A stretch of 64,000 nt of DNA from Cryptomeria japonica (Eukaryota; Streptophyta; Pinopsida; Cupressales; Cupressaceae). The notes beneath the pieces are model-generated. The model searched no databases. It was not told the DNA's origin and saw nothing but the letters and a program-made list of their open reading frames with translations. The translations under genes were made by a program, and so were the position numbers. Of the stretch, positions 10,361-23,093 are shown piece by piece. Location of the stretch: contig NC_081410.1 of NCBI RefSeq assembly GCF_030272615.1, positions 508,804,942 through 508,868,941 of the forward strand. The letters run 5' to 3'. Positions within the stretch are counted from its first letter, which is position 1. The number at the start of each line of letters is the position of its first letter.

Positions 10361-12118
10361 GAGGAAACAAACAAAAAATATAACACTAGAAGAGCATGAA
10401 GCTAAGAATGCAAAAAAAAGAGAAGGAATGAAGAAACTTTGTGAAAAAATGAAATTGAATACCATAGAAGAAGAGGTGCCAAGTGAAGAGGAACATGAAA
10501 TATCCATCCAATCTAAGAGAGAGACACAATTGGCTAGACAAAGGCAACAGATGCAAAACCTTCGTGCGATGAGACAATTGAATCCCGCAGTAAAGAGCAT
10601 GTCTACCACAATTCAAGTTGAAGGCACCCCATCTCTTACTTCTCAAATTGAAGGCACACCATCTCTTATTGGCACACCATTGGTGTCTACAACATCTCAT
10701 ATTGAATGCACTCCCTCTATGACATTTGTCATTGCAAGTACTTCACGACTGACATTGTATTGGAGCTACACCATCTTGTACACCTCAATTTCAAGGTATG
10801 TCATCATTTTCATCTCTGGTTGAAGGTATGCCACCTATCCCTAATGTTTTTGGCATTCCTAATCTTGAGGTAACTCAACGTTTGAGAACACCTCCTAGAG
10901 TTTTGCATAGAAATCCTAAGTATTTGATTGATATTGATGATAATGTTTTGAAACTAATGGTTGACAAGATTCCAAAGCGTACTTGCCAAAGACATGCTAA
11001 CCGGATATGGAAAATAATTTTTGAGCCTTTAAACGAGACAGGAAGATGTCAACTATTTGTTGAAATGATGAGAAATCTGAAATTTAGGCCTATAATGAAG
11101 ATTCTTGGGCTAAGAACATCGGTTGAATCAAGAGACAAATCTATTGTGAAGAATCTGATGAATGCATATGAAACTGTTGGTTCTAACTCATGCACAAAAG
11201 ATAGTAATGCCACATGACATGTCATTACATCAACAATTGTAAGCACTCAAACTAAGAAAGCTCACCTCCTTAGAAAGACAAGTAAATAATTGAAGATAAG
11301 TAGACAAACTCTAATGACAGCTATGGGAAAGCGACAAAGAGCGGAGGTTCCATATAACAATGAGTTATGGGCATTTTCCGGTAGATTACCACGGAAAGAT
11401 AAAGCAATTGTAGAAGCCTTGAGATCCCTAATTGAATATTTTTGGAATAATAACACAAGGGTCTCTCCAAATCAAAGAGATGTTGTAAGAAGGAGGATTG
11501 GTAGTAAAATTCATGATCCACATCCGAAACATTTTTTGGATATGACTCAAACACAATTTTTTGCCAAGTTTCAACGTATGTATCCTCAAATAAAAATTAG
11601 TCAAAGAATATTTGAAATGCTAAATCCTTTTTATGTCAAAATAAATCACACATGCAAAACTTGTTGTTGTAGAGTACATATTGAATTTTCTAACCATTAT
11701 GATTTTTATCAACGCATATGTATAGATTTGCATGCTAACAATGTTTTGCAGCATCGCAACATAAATGGTCCACCGACATCTTCAAGGGAATTTATATCTA
11801 GCATCTTATGTGAAAGAGTAGATGGTCAAGTATATTACAATTAGTGTTGCTTGGATGGCACATGTGTTGATTGTGGTGGATTGCGACATTTACAAATTTG
11901 TCAACATATGGATATTGGACAAGAAATTGGTAATGAATTAGTAGAATTTGGAAAATATAAGACAGTGGCCTACATCCTAAAAGATGGAAAAGAAGCAAAA
12001 AGGTGTGAATTGGTTAGTGTGAAGATTCCAGTGTATCAGTTTATGGGCATCTTTCATGAGAATATAGTGTATGAGTATGCAAGGCATAACCATCGAGCTC
12101 ATTGGTTGGACTCACAAT
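10361..12118 (+). pseudogene. DDE-like transposase-family gene, N-terminal part, broken
   Basis: The putative start at 10361 gives MLRKQTKNITLEEHEAKNAK, a charged helical N-terminus, then short EGTPSL repeats. A 1-bp frameshift near 10760 passes to the frame that continues to about 12118. In-frame stops are TGA 11215, TAA 11287 and TAG 11842. A cysteine-rich stretch (HTCKTCCCRVHIEF at 11648; DGTCVDCGG at 11854) looks metal-binding. Downstream are VSVKIPVYQF and ARHNHRAHWLDSQ. The frame then loses the expected sequence, and the remaining half resumes at 15942. From memory, the order Cys-rich region, then DFAENY, SDG..SQFKN and HGKG..DG motifs occurs in an unnamed family in plants and invertebrates. 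The family link is inference. Confidence 0.7.
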
Positions 12119-12264
12119 TAAGCTATGCAAGTGTTACCCCATTGATTATTCCTCATGGAAAGAGTGGGTCATCTTTTCCTTTTTATGTAGGAGTCTTAGT
12201 TCATGCCATACTACCTTGGTTCATGTCCTTAATGCATCCTCAAATCCTTTTTCTAGTCATTTAA

Positions 12265-12600
12265 GTCAAGTTCAGACAATAGATTGAACTCCTTGAACAC
12301 GTCGAACCGTCCTGAACTGGGTTGAACAGGTTCATTTAGTTTCAATAGGTTCCAAGATGTTCAGGAAAAAGTTTTTCGTACTAACATTTTCTCTAAGTAT
12401 TTTGCAGCGGCTCTTCCAAAAGGTTTTTCCTATTCGGTAATATAACGTTTGTGTTGAACTTATTGAACTAAGTTCAAAGGGTTCAAATATGTTCAACGTG
12501 TTCAACATGGCAAGTGGTCAATAGTTTGATGCGGCGTACATCTTGAACTACTTGAACACTCAAGAAGCTGGTTCAAGATGTTCATACGAGTTCAATGTTG
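12265..12600. repeat. cluster of GTTCA / TGAAC words
   Basis: About 18 occurrences of GTTCA or its complement TGAAC fall within some 330 bp, in both orientations and often followed by A or preceded by T (TTGAAC/GTTCAA). They lie upstream of the ORF at 13072. They may be degenerate short repeats or a binding-site array. Confidence 0.6.
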
Positions 12601-13071
12601 GTGGGTCCCGTAGTTTCTAATGTTTTCAAAAGTTCATTTATTGCTAAATACGGAGAGGCAGAACCATATTGTAAAGTGATGTCATTCTTTGGCTTTTTCA
12701 AAATAAGTGAACATTTTGGGAACTGGCAGTTTCTTAAAGTACGCTGCCATGCATTCAATGCATGCGTGCGGGGGTCTAATCTACCAATTTGCCGCGTTCA
12801 AAATGAAATTGCAAAATCATTGCATTTAATGTGTCTGTATCATTACCTTTCTCAATAAGGTATGAAAATCATTTGTGTTCTGCATTTGCTACTTGCTGTT
12901 GGATTTTGTTTATATTATCCTTGGATAGGAGTCTTTCTTGCTGCTAGCCGTCATCCGATTATACGACTGTGAAGGTGAGTCTTTCCTTATTTTCTCTAGT
13001 GTTTTCCCTTGCATTTTCTCTCATACAAAAGGTTTCACTGCAATCAAATTTAGGTTTCTTGTTTTGAAATC

Positions 13072-15009
13072 ATGAAGTCCACCCTACACTTGTTTGGAAA
13101 CGTCTTTAGTTTGGCATCCACAGAAGCCATAGTTAGTGATACTGACCTGAAGAGAGAGAACCTTGAAGATTTGAAAGAAAGGGTGTTCAAGGGTGTTGAT
13201 AAATATTTTTGTATAGAGATTTTGAGTAGTGCACTTTTAGAAGCCGCAACCTTTCCTCCAGCAATTCCTTGTCCAGAGTTGGTTCGGGAGTGTATTGCTA
13301 GATATGACCCTGTATCTAAAACTATTAAGAGAGATAATGGCGAAACCCTTCTTTCCATTAACCATGAGGTAATTGCTTCAGTTTTCAAGATACCTGATTA
13401 CCAATTTTCTAATTTCTCTCCTGCCCAGTCAATCAGTGAGTTCAATGCAGATAGAGCCGAACATAGGAATAATGTGGCAAAGTTCTGGTTGAAGGTCCCT
13501 CAGAGAGGTGGTTCTAGACTACCTAAAAATCCTAACAATAACCACATGTTGCCACATATCCATGATGTGATGCTTCTGTTGCATCGAGCCAGAGGTGATT
13601 TCAGTACCCCTTAGCATACTCGATCACGTAGTGTCGTCCAAAGGAAGATGGACCAGGTCAAGGATATGGGAGTAAAAGATGTCGTGCTTGAGGCTCAGAT
13701 CTTTGAAATTGAAGATTTTGATGGTGAAGTTGCTTGTGCTTTGGACTCCCAAATGGTGACTGTGGCTATGATGCCACCACCAAAAATGATTAAAGGAACT
13801 ACTCATTCTACTGTGACTCCTAAATGGTTAACAACCTCAGTGAACAAGAAAAGGAGCTTTCTTCTTGTGACCATTCCAATTCAAGAGATGGTTGCCAAGT
13901 ACTCCGAGAAGAATCCAAAGCCAAAGAGGTTCAAGACCACCGCTCACCTAAACAATGACAAAGAAACTGGTAAATGGATGGCAGAAATTGCCTCTTACAA
14001 ACCGAAAGCTGAGAACAAAGAGGCTAGTTCTGATGATTTTGAACACAAAAGTAGAGCTGGGAAAGATGAGCAGGGATACAGATAACCATTTTTTCCAAGT
14101 GTCAGCGAAGAAAATGCTTACCCAGTCAGAGATGGATGGATGGGAGAAAAGAGAACTTAAAAGACACATAAGTGTTTTGGCTTAGTTCATCGATAGCATC
14201 GGTTGCCTTGGAGCAATTCCAATATCCCATGCCATTGAGAATTTTGACCCAACTTCTATGGAAAACAAGTTGTTGATGAACCAAGTTCAACGGGCTAAGA
14301 GCATCGCTAAAGCGGTTGACAAGTGGATTGAACAAGTAATCAAAGATGGTGAAAAATACATTACCGACTCCCAGAAGTTGTGTGATGAAGTACAGAGCCT
14401 GATTTTTGAAATCCAAAACCAGCTTGTACCATGGGAGAAAGAAGAGCACAAATGGCAAAATGTCCTGCCTTTGTTTACCAAAATCGAAGAGTATGGGGCT
14501 ACCATATTTCTAACAGAACATTCAATTAAGTTGGTAGCTGATGAATGCCAACTTTTCATGCTAAAGAAAACTATCATGTGGTGGGTGCTCACCTTTCAGT
14601 CGGTAATTATGGATACAAGAACCTCTGTTTATGAACTCGAGGATTTGCAAAGTAGTATAGTCAAGGATAATAAAGTGGTTAATCCCGATCATGACTGGGA
14701 GCTAGGAATCTATGGGTCAAGCACACAGGAAGCAGTCAAGTCTTTTGGTTGAACATGGAGAAGATCAGAGTCAAGAGTAGTTTCACGCCAGAGGATATAA
14801 CCAAGGTGGCTAGGATCGAATCTATGGTTTTCATTGGGAATGATCAACTATCGAAGCACTCAGAGAAGATGGTGTAACACAAATGGAATAAAGAAGTGGC
14901 CAAGGCGAAACTCAATGCAATGAAAGTCCCAAGCCAGTCAATGATCCAGGAACTCATAGCTGCTCATGACGCCCATGAAGACGAAGAAGATGACAATGAT
15001 GGGATATGA
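13072..15009 (+). pseudogene. unknown-function ORF, plant-mobile-domain-like style, broken
   Basis: The ATG at 13072 follows a possible 5' UTR intron (GTGAGT at 12974, acceptor CAAATTTAG near 13053). The frame gives KRDNGETLLSINHEVIASVF, a pattern I associate with TE-borne plant proteins of the mobile-domain kind. TAG at 13612 and TGA/TAA stops near 14085-14185 interrupt it. A shifted frame from 14258 to 14752 continues with a helical segment (AVDKWIEQVIKDGEKY), and a further shift ends in an acidic tail (HEDEEDDNDG) at 15009. Three frames are needed, so it is decayed. I do not recognise a precise family. It sits inside the block that splits the DDE-like gene. Confidence 0.6.
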
Positions 15010-15941
15010 CATAATGCATTAATTTAGGATTAGTTTCCTTTATTTAAAAAAAAAAACATTTTTCATAGTTATGCAAAAACTTCAGGACAACTGTCCCAAA
15101 ATACTTTCTATTGGTTTCGTAACTGTTTTATTAGGGAGTGGTCGAGTTTTCAGGGAGACCTCCCCCATTTAGACTATAAATTAAGTAAAACAGATGGTAA
15201 AAGGGTTAGATTTTAGTAAGTAATTATGTGAACTTCGACTGAAGTTTTTGGTTTTTGGTATTTTTTGTTCTTAATCAAAGGAAGAATCAGATGATTGAGA
15301 TCTATTTTGGAAAATATTGGCAGGTGTATTTTTGTGCCTTTGTTGCATAAGGATTTATATATGAAATCTGATCATATTGTTTTTGGCGAGAAGAAAGATC
15401 TGTATATTTTGAATCCGAATAGATAACATGTCTTTGCATATGTTCATCTGATCAAGTAACCGTAATTGATCATTTCATTATTCCTCTGATGTTCTTTCCT
15501 TTGAATGTGTTGTTTACTCTAGAAAAGATTCATGATTGAGGGCGGATTTATTTTCCTTGAATCTGTTCGTCTTTTATTAGTCTAGGTGGAAGAAGTATAT
15601 TGAACTTTGTTTCAGTTGCTGTAGTTATATGTTTTGAAAATTAAGGAAATAGCTTTCATTGTTTATGAGATATGAGGAAAATTACAGCCTTTCATCCAAG
15701 AATGAAATAGGCAGCCTTACATGCTTTCTGGTTAAAAGCTTTTCATTTGGATATAAATAAAAACAAAAACACATTTTATGAAAAATCTAGATAGGGAGTT
15801 GTACCAAGGCAAAAATTCAGAGGGAAGTGATTTGAACAAACACTTACCCAACTATTCAGTGAACCATTTGTTCTTAAAAGAAGGTAACAGAGTTTTAAAA
15901 TTAATCATTTAAAAACAAAGAGCAAATCTATTCACTAACAG

Positions 15942-17302
15942 CAAGGACACATTTCCACTTCATACAATCATTTCAATTGTTGACTTTGCAGAGAAATACA
16001 CACTACAACCGCAGAATGAGGTGCAATCACAATATTACAACTCCACACAAGTTGCCATATTTGTACATATAGCCTTCATTCATGCACATGATAGTATGGA
16101 AGAGGATAGGAAGATATTGAGGGAGTATCATTTTTATGTTAGTGATGATTGCTCACACTCTATAGAGTTTGTGCAAGGTTGTTTTTAGATATTCTACGAT
16201 GGTTTGGCTAGCCGAGGCATATCATTTCGTCAACATATCATATGGTCAGATAATTATGCATCGCAATTTAAGAACTCTCAGATGTTTTATTGGTTGAGTA
16301 GGATGCATAAGTTGAGTACTATTCACCATATGTGGAATTTCTCTGAGGCTAGGCATGGAAAAGGGGAGCATGATGGTGTAGGAGTATGTATTAAAAGAGC
16401 TTTAGCATGAGAAGAGTTAAATTACAAAGGGAATGCAAAATTGAAAGATGCAAAATCAATTGTTCAATGGTGTAATGGTACAATTGGTCTAGGTAATCAA
16501 GGTAAGTCTTCAGTTTGCAGATTTTTTTGGTTGGTAGATGATACTAACATTGCAAAATTAGAAGATTGTTTTACATTAACAGGATCGAGTGAGCTACACT
16601 CTTTCAAAAGCTCTAATGAAGGTTCATGGACTATCCATATGCGGCGGATGGCATGTTATTTTTATTTATGTAGAGATGGTGCCTATAATGACTATGAGTC
16701 AAAGGAGTGGGTGGACGAATGGTGTATGAGACCTCTAATCCCACTTGAGACATACCGACCTCCGAGTGCACTACAACTCACATAGATGGAAGAATCAATT
16801 GACTTTGACCATGTGTCAGATTTAGTCCAACCAAGTAAATTATCCACATGCAATTTTTGGTACTTTAATATTTTACCTTAGTTGTTTGCTAAATTCTTCT
16901 CACTTTATCATTACAGGGCATGTTTATGCAGTAATTGTAGCTGAAGACAATGAAGAAGGAATAGATTATTACCTGTGTCATTGTGTTGGCGCAAAAGGGA
17001 AATTGAACCACCCTATGGTAGATGGAGAAAATATTGAGTACCCCATAGGATTAGTAGTTGTTACTGGTACATGGCTTAGAAGGTACCCAGTGAAGAAGTC
17101 TAACTTGTGGTTGTTCGAGGACTTTGAGACACATAGGAAGATTCTTAATTATTCTAACCTTGTTGTAGCTTCAAATGTTCATTTGATTAGATATGGGGGT
17201 AGACCACTAAAAAAGAACCTATGGAAGGTTTGTGAGTCTGACCATGAGGCCATACTAGACACGATAAAGAGTAGACCAAATCCAGATGGTTCATTGAATT
17301 AA
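15942..17302 (+). pseudogene. DDE-like transposase-family gene, catalytic and C-terminal part, broken
   Basis: One frame shows VDFAEKYTLQPQNEVQSQYY (Asp codon 15982, Glu 15991), then IIWSDNYASQFKNS (Asp 16249), then WNFSEARHGKGEHDGVG (Asp 16372) and KRAL. These conserved acids in this order suggest an RNase H-fold nuclease, by inference. Stops are TAG 16186, TGA 16408 and TAG 16783. An 82-bp intron at 16835-16916 (GTAAAT...TTACAG) joins VQP to HVYAVIVAEDNEEGIDYYLC in the correct phase. The C-terminal domain (FPIG-like EYPIGLVVVTGTWLRRYP, then LWLFEDFE) ends at TAA 17300. Conserved splicing implies it was once expressed. Confidence 0.72.
16835..16916 (+). other. intron in the DDE-like gene
   Basis: The donor AA|GTAAAT and acceptor TTACAG|GG flank 82 A/T-rich bases. 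Splicing keeps the frame in phase 1 and joins two conserved coding parts. Confidence 0.75.
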
Positions 17303-17447
17303 ATGAAAATGTAAAAAATTGTAATATCAATCTTATTTGGATATATGCACATGACTTGTATTTTTTACTACTCAAGGCATTGTACTATAAAAAAATGTGT
17401 TTTTCTCTTTTTTTGTATGATTTTATGTAAATAATAACATTTTGGAC
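17303..17447. other. downstream flank of the DDE-like gene, with left TSD of copia B
   Basis: A/T-rich sequence without coding signal. Its last five bases, TGGAC at 17443-17447, are repeated at 24157-24161 on the far side of the copia B insertion. Confidence 0.8.
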
Positions 17448-18507
17448 TGTTAGGTCCCGGAGACAACTGAGGAGGGGGGTGAATCAATTGTCTAATAAAT
17501 TCAAACCAAAAACAACTTAATCAACTTAATGCTTAATACCGGTAAATTAGTTAAGTATGCCGATATATAGTTTTAACAGTTAATTGCTATACCGGTAAAG
17601 ACTAATGCATGAAACATAAACACAAAGTCATCCACAACACATGACACCAATATTTGTACGTGGAAACCCTGTAAGGGGAAAAACCACGATGGGAAACCTT
17701 ACCCACAATTAGATGATACTACTGTAGATAGTAAGTGTACATAAATGGGGTCTGCACATGTAGAAAGGCCAACAGCCTAGAGCTCACTATTCAATCACAA
17801 AATGGGAGTCACACTGACTATAGTTGGATGGTTAAATCCAATAAGAATGTACTGCACAAAATAGCATCTTCATATGCTGGATTCAGTACCAGTGTAATGC
17901 TGATATGCTTTCACAAAAACCTAACTTCACCTTCAAATGATGTCTGTGTGTATTGCACTGCTTAATCTCGCATATACCTTCACACAATTCCTTTTTGCAT
18001 TCCACACTTGATCTTACAAATAAGATCTTACCTTTATACCATAACCTAAGACCAATTTTAGTAGGTCAGCTCTACAAGATATTACAATAAAAACATTTTA
18101 CAAATAATATAATATCCGATGCGATAACCGATTGAACATTTTGTCTTAATGCATTTACAACAACAATTAATCATTTCCATAGCGTGCCATGCTAATCTGG
18201 AAAAGATAAACCTACCGGTGTAACCCTAGGTAGCCCTGGACCTATTTGCCGGTAAAAGCAAATATGCAAATATGAATATACCAATGATTAATTCATTAAG
18301 ATAAGATGTCCACATGATGTCTTTGATATTACCAAGTGTCTTCCATATCATTTCAAGTGTCGGTGATCATTATATCCTGTCGGTGAACCATATACTAGTA
18401 AATGTGCAATAGTTACTTGCTTGCCAATGAATGTTGCTGGATCTCCAAAGTGCTAGTGTTTTAGTAGGTGTTGACATCACTGACAAAACTATACCAAAAT
18501 ACCAACA
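17448..18507 (-). repeat. 3' LTR of copia B
   Basis: On the minus strand it runs from TGTTGGTATTTTGG at 18507 to GGGACCTAACA at 17448. It is collinear with the copy at 23094-24156 at very high identity by eye. It contains the shared LTR block at about 17650-17705 and a G/C-run near 17474. Confidence 0.95.
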
Positions 18508-18519
18508 ATGTCCCCCTTT
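18508..18519 (-). promoter_or_regulatory. polypurine tract of copia B
   Basis: Minus strand AAAGGGGGACAT lies immediately before the 3' LTR start. A second purine tract (TGTCAAAGGGGGAGAG) lies about 217 bp upstream, at 18725-18737. Confidence 0.85.
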
Positions 18520-18894
18520 GTTATTTATGGAAACACAAGATGGAAAAACCATCAAAGTGCCAAAACAAAAACGCCAAAAACCAACAATCTCCAAAAAGAT
18601 CATAACCAGAATACAGAGAGTAATAGTCTCTCCCAAACAACAATCTCTCCCCCTGGGAGCAACATGTTTTATCCAAAGTTTCCATACCAATCTCTCCAAA
18701 AGATAATATGTTTTTCCATATATCTCTCCCCCTTTGACATGAAATGCCAAAGTTATAATAAAGCCAAGTTCATATACAAAATATGAATCAATTCAATATA
18801 CCAACTACTCCCCCTAAGAAGTAGCTTCCTCATCAAAGACTGGAGTAAAAGATTTGTCTTTTAATTTTGCCAGTTGATGACAATCATCAACTGT

Positions 18895-21800
18895 CTAAGT
18901 CTCTACCGGTGGTGGTATGACTCCAAGCTGATCTCTGAGATATTCAAAAGTCTCCTTAGGCAAAGGTTTTGTGAAAATATCTACAAGTTGTTCTTTAGTA
19001 TTCACATAAACTAGTTTTATCTTCTTTTCATCAACTTTTTCCCTTAGAAAATTTAGTTTGATAGAAACATGTTTTGTTTTAGAATGTAGTACTAGATTCT
19101 TAGATATATCAATTGTTGTAGTGTTATCACAATATATGGTAATAGGTTCCTTGCATTTTACCTTTATGTCTTTCAACATTTGCTTAAGCCATATTACCTG
19201 TGTACAGTTAGTTGCTGTTGCAACATATTCTGATTCTGTTGTTGATAAAGATGTACAACTTTGTTTCTTACTCAACCAAGAAACTAGTATGTTTCCAAGA
19301 AAGAATGCTCCACCTGTGGTGCTTTTTCTATCATCCACATCTCCTACCCAATTTGCATCTGTGTATGCACATAATTCAAAGTTTTCAGCTCTAGGATACC
19401 ATAATCCAAGATTTATAGTGCCTTGTAAGTACTGGAAAATCCTTTTTACTATTGATTCATGATTTTCTCTAGGATTACTTTGAAATTTAGAAACAATACA
19501 TACTGCATTCATAATATTAGGTCTGGTTTGTGTTAAATACAATAGACCTCCTATCATAGATTTGTATCTAGTTGGATTAACAGGTGTAGATTCATCCCTT
19601 TGAGATAATTTGTCATTTGTAGTCATAGGTGTGCTTATCGGTTTAGAGTTCTCCATTCCAAATTTCTTTAGTAACTCTTTCAAGTATTTGGATTGATTCA
19701 AGAATATACCTTTATCAGTCTGTGAAATCTACAATCCTAAAAAGAATTTTATTTCTCCAATCATAGACATTTCAAATTCTTGCTGCATTTTAATAGAAAA
19801 TTCTTTACATAATCCATCTTCTCCTCCAAAGATTATATCATCAATGAATACTTCTATAATCAAGATGTCATCATTAGTTATTTTTTAATATAAATTGTTG
19901 TTTTCATTTCCTTTAGTAAAACTAATCTTTAGAAGATACTTATCCAATTTTGCATACCAAGCTATTAGAGCTTGTTTTAATCCATACAGAGCTTTCCTTA
20001 ACCTACAAACCATATCATTGTCATCTGTCAAAGAAAATCCATCAGTTTGTTCAATGTATACTTCCTCTTCAAGATCTCCATTCAGAAATGCACATTTAAT
20101 ATCCATTTGATAAACTTTGTAGTTCTTCTGTACTGCAAAATCCAAAAAAAATCTGACTACCTCAATTCTAGCTACCGGTGCAAAGGTTTCATTGTAATCA
20201 ACTCCTTCTTTCTGAGAATATCCCTTACATACTAGTCTCGTTTTATTTCTGACAACCTTATCATCTTCATTAAGTTTGTTTCTGAATACCCATTTGGTTC
20301 CAATTATATTTTTATCTTTAGGCCGAGGAACTAATATCGAAGTGTTATTTTTTTCAATTTGTTCTAATTCTTCTTCCATAGCTTTAATCCAAAATTTATC
20401 TTCACATGCCTCATTAATAGACGATGGTTCTATTTGAGATATAAGACATGCCTCTTCATTTGCCAATCTTCCTCTTGTCATAACTCCTTTTAATTTATTT
20501 TCAATTATCTGATCTTCAGAATGATTCAATCTTACATACTGGGGTGTCTTTGTTTGCTGTTGTTCTTCAATTATTGTGGAATCCTCAGATGGTACCGAGG
20601 TACCTAGATCTTAATTCTATACCAGTGGATTTGGTGTAGGTTCATTTGTCACAATTTCTGTTGCCGGTTCAAAGTCTATATACCTTGAAGTTCCTTTGAA
20701 TTGTTCATCAATTTTTACATTTGTACTCTCAACAATTTTTTACAATCTCTTGATAAAACATCTATATGCTTTGCTCTTAGCTGAATAACCAAGAAATATT
20801 CCTTCATCACTTCTAGGATCAAATTTTCCAATATACTCATCTCTTCTAATATAACATTTACGTCCAAAAATGCTGAAATATTTAAGAATAGGAGTATTAC
20901 CAAACCATAGTTTATGAGGGGTCTTACCGGTTTCACCTTTGATGTGAACTTTGTTGAATGTATAGACCATTGTGTTGACTACTTCTCTCCAATACACATG
21001 TGGTAAATTTGCTTCTAATAAGATACTTCTTGCTATATCCAAGATAGTTATGTTTTTCCTTTCAACAACTCCATTCTGCTGTGGTGTCCAAGGTGCTGAT
21101 AGCTATCTTTTGATTCCATTCACTTCATAGAATGTATTAAAGTCCTTAGATGTGAATTCTCCTCCTTGATCTAATCTTAAGCATTTGATTTTCTTACCGG
21201 TTTCATTTTCAACCATTGCTTTGAATAGTTTGAACTTTCCAAGTGCTTCTGATTTTTCTCTAAGAAAAGTAACCCAACACATTCTAGAATAGTCATCAAT
21301 GATTAGCATGAAATATCTATCACCTTGTAAGCTTTTAGTTCTAGCTGGACCACATAAATCAGTGTGAATCAAATCAAGATCATTATTGGATTTTTCTAGA
21401 ATACTTTTGAAACTAGCTCTAACTTGTTTTCCAAATTGACATTCCTTACATATTGTATTATGAGGTTTGACAATTTTAGGTAGATCTCTAACTACCTTAG
21501 TAGTACTGATCTTTACCATGCAATCAAAGTTTACATGACAGAGTCTCTTATGCCATTACCAACTTTCATCTATATGTGCAATCAAGCATGTCTTTTCACT
21601 GTTATTCAAATGAAAGATATTACCTCTAGTCTAATTACCGGTTGCAATTTCCAAGCCAATTCTATTCATGATTTTGCATTTTCCATTTTTATATTGTAAC
21701 TGAAATCCTTTCTCAACTAATTGACCAACACTTAAAAGATTATGCTTTAATTCTTCAACATAGTAAACATTGTCAGTGTTATGCTTACCATCAAGAGATA

Positions 21801-23037
21801 TTGTACCCTTACCTTTGATTGAATAGGCTTTGTCATCTCCAAATCTTACTAAACCTCCATTGTATTCTTGAAAGTTCAAGAGTTTATGTTTGTCTCCTGT
21901 CATATGATGTGAGCATCCCGAGTCAATGATCCATTCATCCTTTACTTCAACTTTAGTTGCTAGGGCTTGTTCTACCGGTTGAACAGTAGGTGCTAGTTGA
22001 TCTTCTATTATAGCAACAAAAACCCATCCATTGTCTATCGGATCCTCATTAGAATCATCAGTTACACCTTCATCGACAATGTAACAAGATTTGTCTTTGT
22101 TCTTCTTAAATATGTATCTCTGATATTTAGGATTAGACTTGTATGTTCTTCTAGCTTCTTCTCTTAGTCTAGCATGTCTATCAGGGCATCTCGAAGTCAT
22201 ATGACCAATCTTATTGCAGTTAAAACATTTAAAGGGTGCTTTACCTTCATACTTACTTCCAATTGGACCTTTAGGCATTTTCCTTGCAAATAGTGCTTCA
22301 AGTTCTTCAAGTTCTTCATTTTCTTTCCTGCTTTCTTCAAGTTATCTTGCATAGAAGGCTTTCCAATCAAATTTGTCAAATGATGGAGCAGATGATGTTG
22401 ATGCTTTAAAGGCTAAATCTACCTTTATAGTATCAACAGGACCAAATTCTTCAATTTCAAAAGATGAAAGTTTCCCAATCAATGTATCCCTAGTTACTGA
22501 TGTATTAGGCATTGTTCTTAACTCATTTATAGTAGTAACCTTCATTTTATATGCTAGTGGCAATCCTCTTAAGATTTTTGAAACAATTTCATTCTCACTT
22601 AAGGTTCCTCCACAACATTTAATACCCAAAACAATTTCATTTACTCTTTCCATAAAAGCAGAAATCCTTTCATCTTCTTCCATTTTCAGATGTTCATACC
22701 TGACCCAGAAGCTTTCAAGTTTTGCAATTTTGACTGTGGAATCTCCTTCATTCAGTGTTTCCAAATGATCCCAAATAGCTTTAGTAGTAGACCTATCTAA
22801 TAATCCCATGATTTGTTGATCTGATAATGCGCTTAAAAGTGCTTCTCTTTCTTTGCAATCATTTTTCTCATCTTTAGCCAGGGTAGTTGGACTGGGCTGA
22901 CCAGGTACAGCAACAGTGTAACCTTTTTTTGTAACTTCCCAGACGTCTTTCCCAATGCAATTTAGATGTGTCTCCATTCTGATATTCCATATTCCATCAA
23001 GTTTAGGACTGTCCTTCCTGAAATAATTAGTAGACAT
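18895..23037 (-). pseudogene. copia gag-pol polyprotein, family B, broken only by stops
   Basis: From ATG at 23037 (MSTNYFRKDSPKLDGIWNIR) one frame of about 1380 codons reaches the TAG or TGA after PPPVET near 18895. Domains in order: gag (22342-23037); a CCHC knuckle CFNCNKIGHMTSRC (about 22220); the protease IIDSGCSHHMTGD (about 21920); integrase (HTDLCGPARTK, MLIIDDYSRM, PQQNGVVERKN); reverse transcriptase (FAPVARIEVVRFFL, IDDIIFGGEDG); and RNase H (YTDANWVGDVDDRKSTTGG). Nine nonsense codons lie near 22342, 21631, 21556, 21103, 20740, 20612, 20606, 19885 and 19727. No frameshift is needed, so decay is by substitution only. Confidence 0.93.
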
Positions 23038-23079
23038 TGGATCTCCTCAAGTTGTTAAACTTTTGCAAAAGAGGACTAA

Positions 23080-23091
23080 GCTCTGATACAA
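23080..23091 (-). promoter_or_regulatory. primer binding site of copia B
   Basis: Minus strand TTGTATCAGAGC lies 2 bp inside the 5' LTR. It differs by one base from TGGTATCAGAGC, the usual plant copia site for initiator methionine tRNA. Confidence 0.85.
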
Positions 23092-23093
23092 AT

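Larger units (their letters stand above)
12119..15941 (+). other. 3.8-kb block splitting the DDE-like gene (insertion or long intron)
   Basis: The DDE-like protein reads through to HWLDSQ near 12118 and resumes at TFPLHTIISIVDFAE near 15946. The intervening block has its own ORF and a motif-dense upstream region. The right edge looks like a splice acceptor (CTATTCACTAACAG before 15942), which would make it an intron enlarged by an insertion. No matching terminal repeats or target duplication were found by eye. 15010-15941 is A/T-rich with a poly(A) run at 15043 and no gene. Confidence 0.5.
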
